DNA of 17,028 nucleotides from CAZYYO01 sp964650965 (lineage in GTDB: Bacteria; Bacillota; Clostridia; Lachnospirales; Lachnospiraceae): positions 1-17,028 of the forward strand of contig CAZYYO010000053.1 of assembly GCA_964650965.1 (NCBI GenBank), read 5' to 3'. Position numbers and translations under genes: made by a program. The notes under the pieces are model-generated. The model was not told the DNA's origin and searched no databases. It was given only the letters and a program-made list of their open reading frames with translations. Shown here one piece after another: positions 15,126 through 17,028 of this stretch. Each line of letters starts with the position of its first letter. Position 1 is the stretch's first letter.

Positions 15126-16184
15126 ATGAAAATACTTGATTTATTGAAAAAAGCCGTTGCATCAGAGGCCTCTGATGTCTTTATCATTGCAGGTCTTCCT
15201 GCTTCCTATCGGCAAAAGGGTGCACTGCATCAGGAAAATGATGAAAAGCTCAGTCCTGCCACTACCAGAGAATTTCTGGAATGCATTTATGAAATGGCAG
15301 ATAACCGGGACATTTCCCCCCTGCTTACCAAAGGAGATGATGACTTCTCCTTTGCAGTAGAAGGGTTGTCCCGCTTTCGTGTAAGTGCCTATAAGCAGCG
15401 TGGTACCCTATCTGCAGTGATTCGTATCATTACCTTCACTCTGCCCTCCTATGACAAGCTTCATATTCCTAAAGAAGTGATTCAGTTAGGACAGCTGTCT
15501 AAGGGGCTGGTGCTGGTAACCGGTCCTGCCGGTAGTGGCAAGTCCACCACCCTGGCTTGTATTGTGGATGAAATCAACCGCACTGCCAGCAAGCATATTA
15601 TTACTTTAGAGGATCCCATTGAATATCTCCATATGCATCGCAAGAGCATTGTCAGCCAGCGGGAGTTAAATGTAGACACCGAAAGCTATGCCACTGCCCT
15701 TCGGGCGTCCCTGCGACAAAGTCCGGATGTGATTCTTCTGGGAGAAATGCGAGACTACGAAACCATGAGCATTGCCATGACTGCTGCCGAAACCGGACAT
15801 CTGGTAATCTCCACCCTGCATACCATTGGTGCTGCCAATACCATCGACCGAATCATTGATGTATTTCCTGCCAACCAACAGCAGCAGATTATGGTTCAAC
15901 TGTCTATGGTGCTGTCCTGCGTAGTCTCTCAGCAGCTGGTCTCCTCCGTAAATAACGACCTGCTTCCCGCCCTGGAGATTATGACGGTAACCCCTGGCAT
16001 TCGTAATATGATTCGAGACAACAAGATTCCCCAAATTGATGGTCTAATCTATTCCTCCAACCAGAAGGATATGATTTCCATGGACAACTATCTGCTAAAG
16101 CTGTATCAAAACAAAAAAATCACCAGAGAAGCCGCCTGCTCCTATGCATCCCACCCGGAGATGCTGGAGAAGAAGCTGCCGTGA
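15126..16184 (+). CDS. pilT: PilT-type retraction ATPase
   Basis: A 352-aa cytoplasmic hexameric ATPase of the secretion/pilus superfamily. It shows an N-terminal PAS-like domain with the PilT-like SDVFIIAGLPASYR (residues 16-29), Walker A GPAGSGKST (133-141), the Asp box TLEDPIEY (160-167), Walker B DVILLGEMRD (201-210) and the His box AETGHLVISTLHT (221-233). Length and motif set fit PilT, which powers pilus retraction, rather than PilB/GspE, which is longer and carries a tetracysteine zinc site. No PilB gene is present here, so either extension is powered from another locus or this enzyme has a different role. The frame is open from a GTG at 15114, but GAGGTGAT lies at good spacing before the ATG at 15126. 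It is the last gene of the rightward operon. Confidence 0.93.
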   Translation: MKILDLLKKAVASEASDVFIIAGLPASYRQKGALHQENDEKLSPATTREFLECIYEMADNRDISPLLTKGDDDFSFAVEGLSRFRVSAYKQRGTLSAVIRIITFTLPSYDKLHIPKEVIQLGQLSKGLVLVTGPAGSGKSTTLACIVDEINRTASKHIITLEDPIEYLHMHRKSIVSQRELNVDTESYATALRASLRQSPDVILLGEMRDYETMSIAMTAAETGHLVISTLHTIGAANTIDRIIDVFPANQQQQIMVQLSMVLSCVVSQQLVSSVNNDLLPALEIMTVTPGIRNMIRDNKIPQIDGLIYSSNQKDMISMDNYLLKLYQNKKITREAACSYASHPEMLEKKLP

Positions 16185-16354
16185 TGATTTGAGATGTGTT
16201 TGAGTTGTTGTTTCGTTCGCAAATGCGTCCACACTAAAAATGTTTTTGAATCACTTGGTAAGCACTACTGCCCTCTTTTGTCCATGATCTCCTATATTAG
16301 AAGTTGGTTTCGTTAATCGATTTCAACTAGTTTTTCTAATCTCTGTCTGACCTT

Positions 16355-16435
16355 TTATATTCCTTCATCTGCATAAAGACATACTAAGGTGCCACCAGTT
16401 CCTACCGTATATTTGGTGAAGAACTGGTTCTGCAC
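16355..16435 (-). pseudogene. Possible relic of a serine recombinase
   Basis: A 26-codon stretch ends in LVCLYADEGI and then TAA. Large serine recombinases of transposons and prophages often have W-x-L-x-x-IYADEGISGT at the end of their N-terminal region, and the preceding NQFFTKY could correspond to the Q-x-x-YY-T-x-Y helix. Sequence after the stop does not continue the match. The evidence is one short string in a decayed region, and part of it overlaps a hairpin. Confidence 0.25.
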
Positions 16436-16440
16436 TTTTA
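16389..16440 (+). terminator. Terminator-like hairpin downstream of pilT
   Basis: ACCAGTTC (16394-16401) and GAACTGGT (16421-16428) pair perfectly, and GTGC (16389-16392) with GCAC (16432-16435) extends the stem. TTTTA follows directly. It lies about 205 bases past the pilT stop, so it could end that operon's message; the T-run is short. Confidence 0.4.
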
Positions 16441-16566
16441 ATCTATTCAATTAATTTCCTTTCCCGTTGATACACGGCCGTAGTATATTCATAATTTTTA
16501 CCTATCAATAATAGTTTAAAAACAAAATAGAAAATCCTTCAGATTCTTTTTGATTTTATAGTTTAT

Positions 16567-17018
16567 TTACACAAACTCCTTTTCTAGAACAGTAATAGTA
16601 TTTCGGAAGCCGTCTAACACCGAAGTATTTCCAGCCTTCACTTCATGCTTGATATAATTTAATATTTGATTCTTTTTCCCATCTTTTGGAACGTAACGAA
16701 CAATTGTTTCTTTCAAATCTTTATTGTCAACCACTTCATCAATTACACAATTCAACGATTTTGACATATTCACTACATTACTAAACATACCAAACATTTC
16801 ATTTTGTTTTCTTTCGCCTATCCAATTATTCCTTTTAATATTTTTCCAGCTATCATATGAAAGTAAATGCTCTACTGTAAAACTAATTGTATTATTAATT
16901 TTATGATTAACAATTTTCAGATCATCTGTTGCTTGTAGCAAAATTACTTTTAATTTATAATTTCTATTAATTTTTTTGGCTCAATCACAAATTTTGTGGG
17001 ATAACGGATTTCGAACAT
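16567..17018 (-). pseudogene. Unrecognised protein gene with a -1 shift at a poly-A run
   Basis: The ATG at 17018, preceded by AGGAAGAG, opens a frame MFEIRYPTKFVIEPKK that ends after 22 codons. At the run of seven A (minus strand, 16971-16977) a shift of one base back joins it to the longer frame INRNYKLKVILLQATDDLK, which runs to the stop at 16567. That frame has no ATG of its own; its first usable start is a TTG at 16941. Together they would encode about 150 aa, a mostly polar, Asn- and Lys-rich soluble protein (VEHLLSYDSWKNIKRNNWIG, ETIVRYVPKDGKKNQILNYI). I recognise no family. The shift could be a mutation, a sequencing error in a homopolymer, or slippage: the run reads A AAA AAA in the starting frame, which fits the X XXY YYZ slippery pattern. 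Composition matches the AT-rich left segment rather than the pilus genes. Confidence 0.5.
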
Positions 17019-17028
17019 ATCTCTTCCT

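Larger units (their letters stand above)
16185..16566. other. Non-coding, AT-rich region after pilT
   Basis: About 380 bases without an intact gene. It holds a terminator-like hairpin at 16389-16440 and a short decayed reading frame on the minus strand (16355-16435). I see no other supported feature. Confidence 0.7.

Noticed and set aside
1..17028. CRISPR array, tRNA or rRNA genes
   Set aside because: No regularly spaced direct repeats of CRISPR type and no recognisable tRNA cloverleaf or rRNA signature were seen on reading through the window.

Overview
The window reads as chromosomal DNA from a low-GC Gram-positive anaerobe of the class Clostridia, probably Lachnospiraceae. This rests on strong AGGAGG-type ribosome sites, the secreted surface-protein types, a lipobox lipoprotein and a compact PilT/PilC-type locus. 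It is inferred from gene content, not from a database match.

Four blocks can be told apart. (1) Bases 1-3881, read leftward, are an AT-rich accessory segment. It holds a broken MazF/PemK-type toxin gene (61-441) and a restriction-modification cluster of two DNA methyltransferases (2989-3717 and 1962-2804) and a PD-(D/E)XK-type putative endonuclease (668-1975). At its right edge are a 13-bp inverted repeat and a 19-codon ORF with full start signals that may be a gene start cut off by the insertion. (2) Bases 3975-11386, also read leftward, look like one surface-fibre operon: a TasA/CalY-like secreted protein, a membrane-anchored partner, an InlB-repeat/MucBP-type anchored protein, a BTAD-type regulator with a degenerate GGDEF-like tail, and a 1165-residue vWA/SpaA-type adhesin. 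A rho-independent terminator closes it. Its promoter has a TATAAT box but no usable -35 box, and two heptamers 11 bp apart lie just upstream, which is the layout that SARP/BTAD activators use.

(3) Bases 11474-16184, read rightward from the same intergenic region, encode a lipoprotein with an intact transglutaminase Cys-His-Asp triad. It is followed by a minimal type IV pilus/type II secretion-like cluster: a PilC/GspF membrane protein, four small single-span proteins and a PilT-type ATPase. No PilB assembly ATPase, prepilin peptidase or canonical prepilin is present here. (4) Bases 16185-17028 are AT-rich and appear decayed. They hold a terminator-like hairpin, a weak serine-recombinase relic and an unrecognised gene broken by a -1 shift at a run of seven A.

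The most notable points are the candidate BTAD operator in front of an operon that contains its own BTAD gene, the divergent pairing of a fibre operon with a reduced pilus motor locus, and a restriction-modification unit of unknown specificity next to mobile-element debris.
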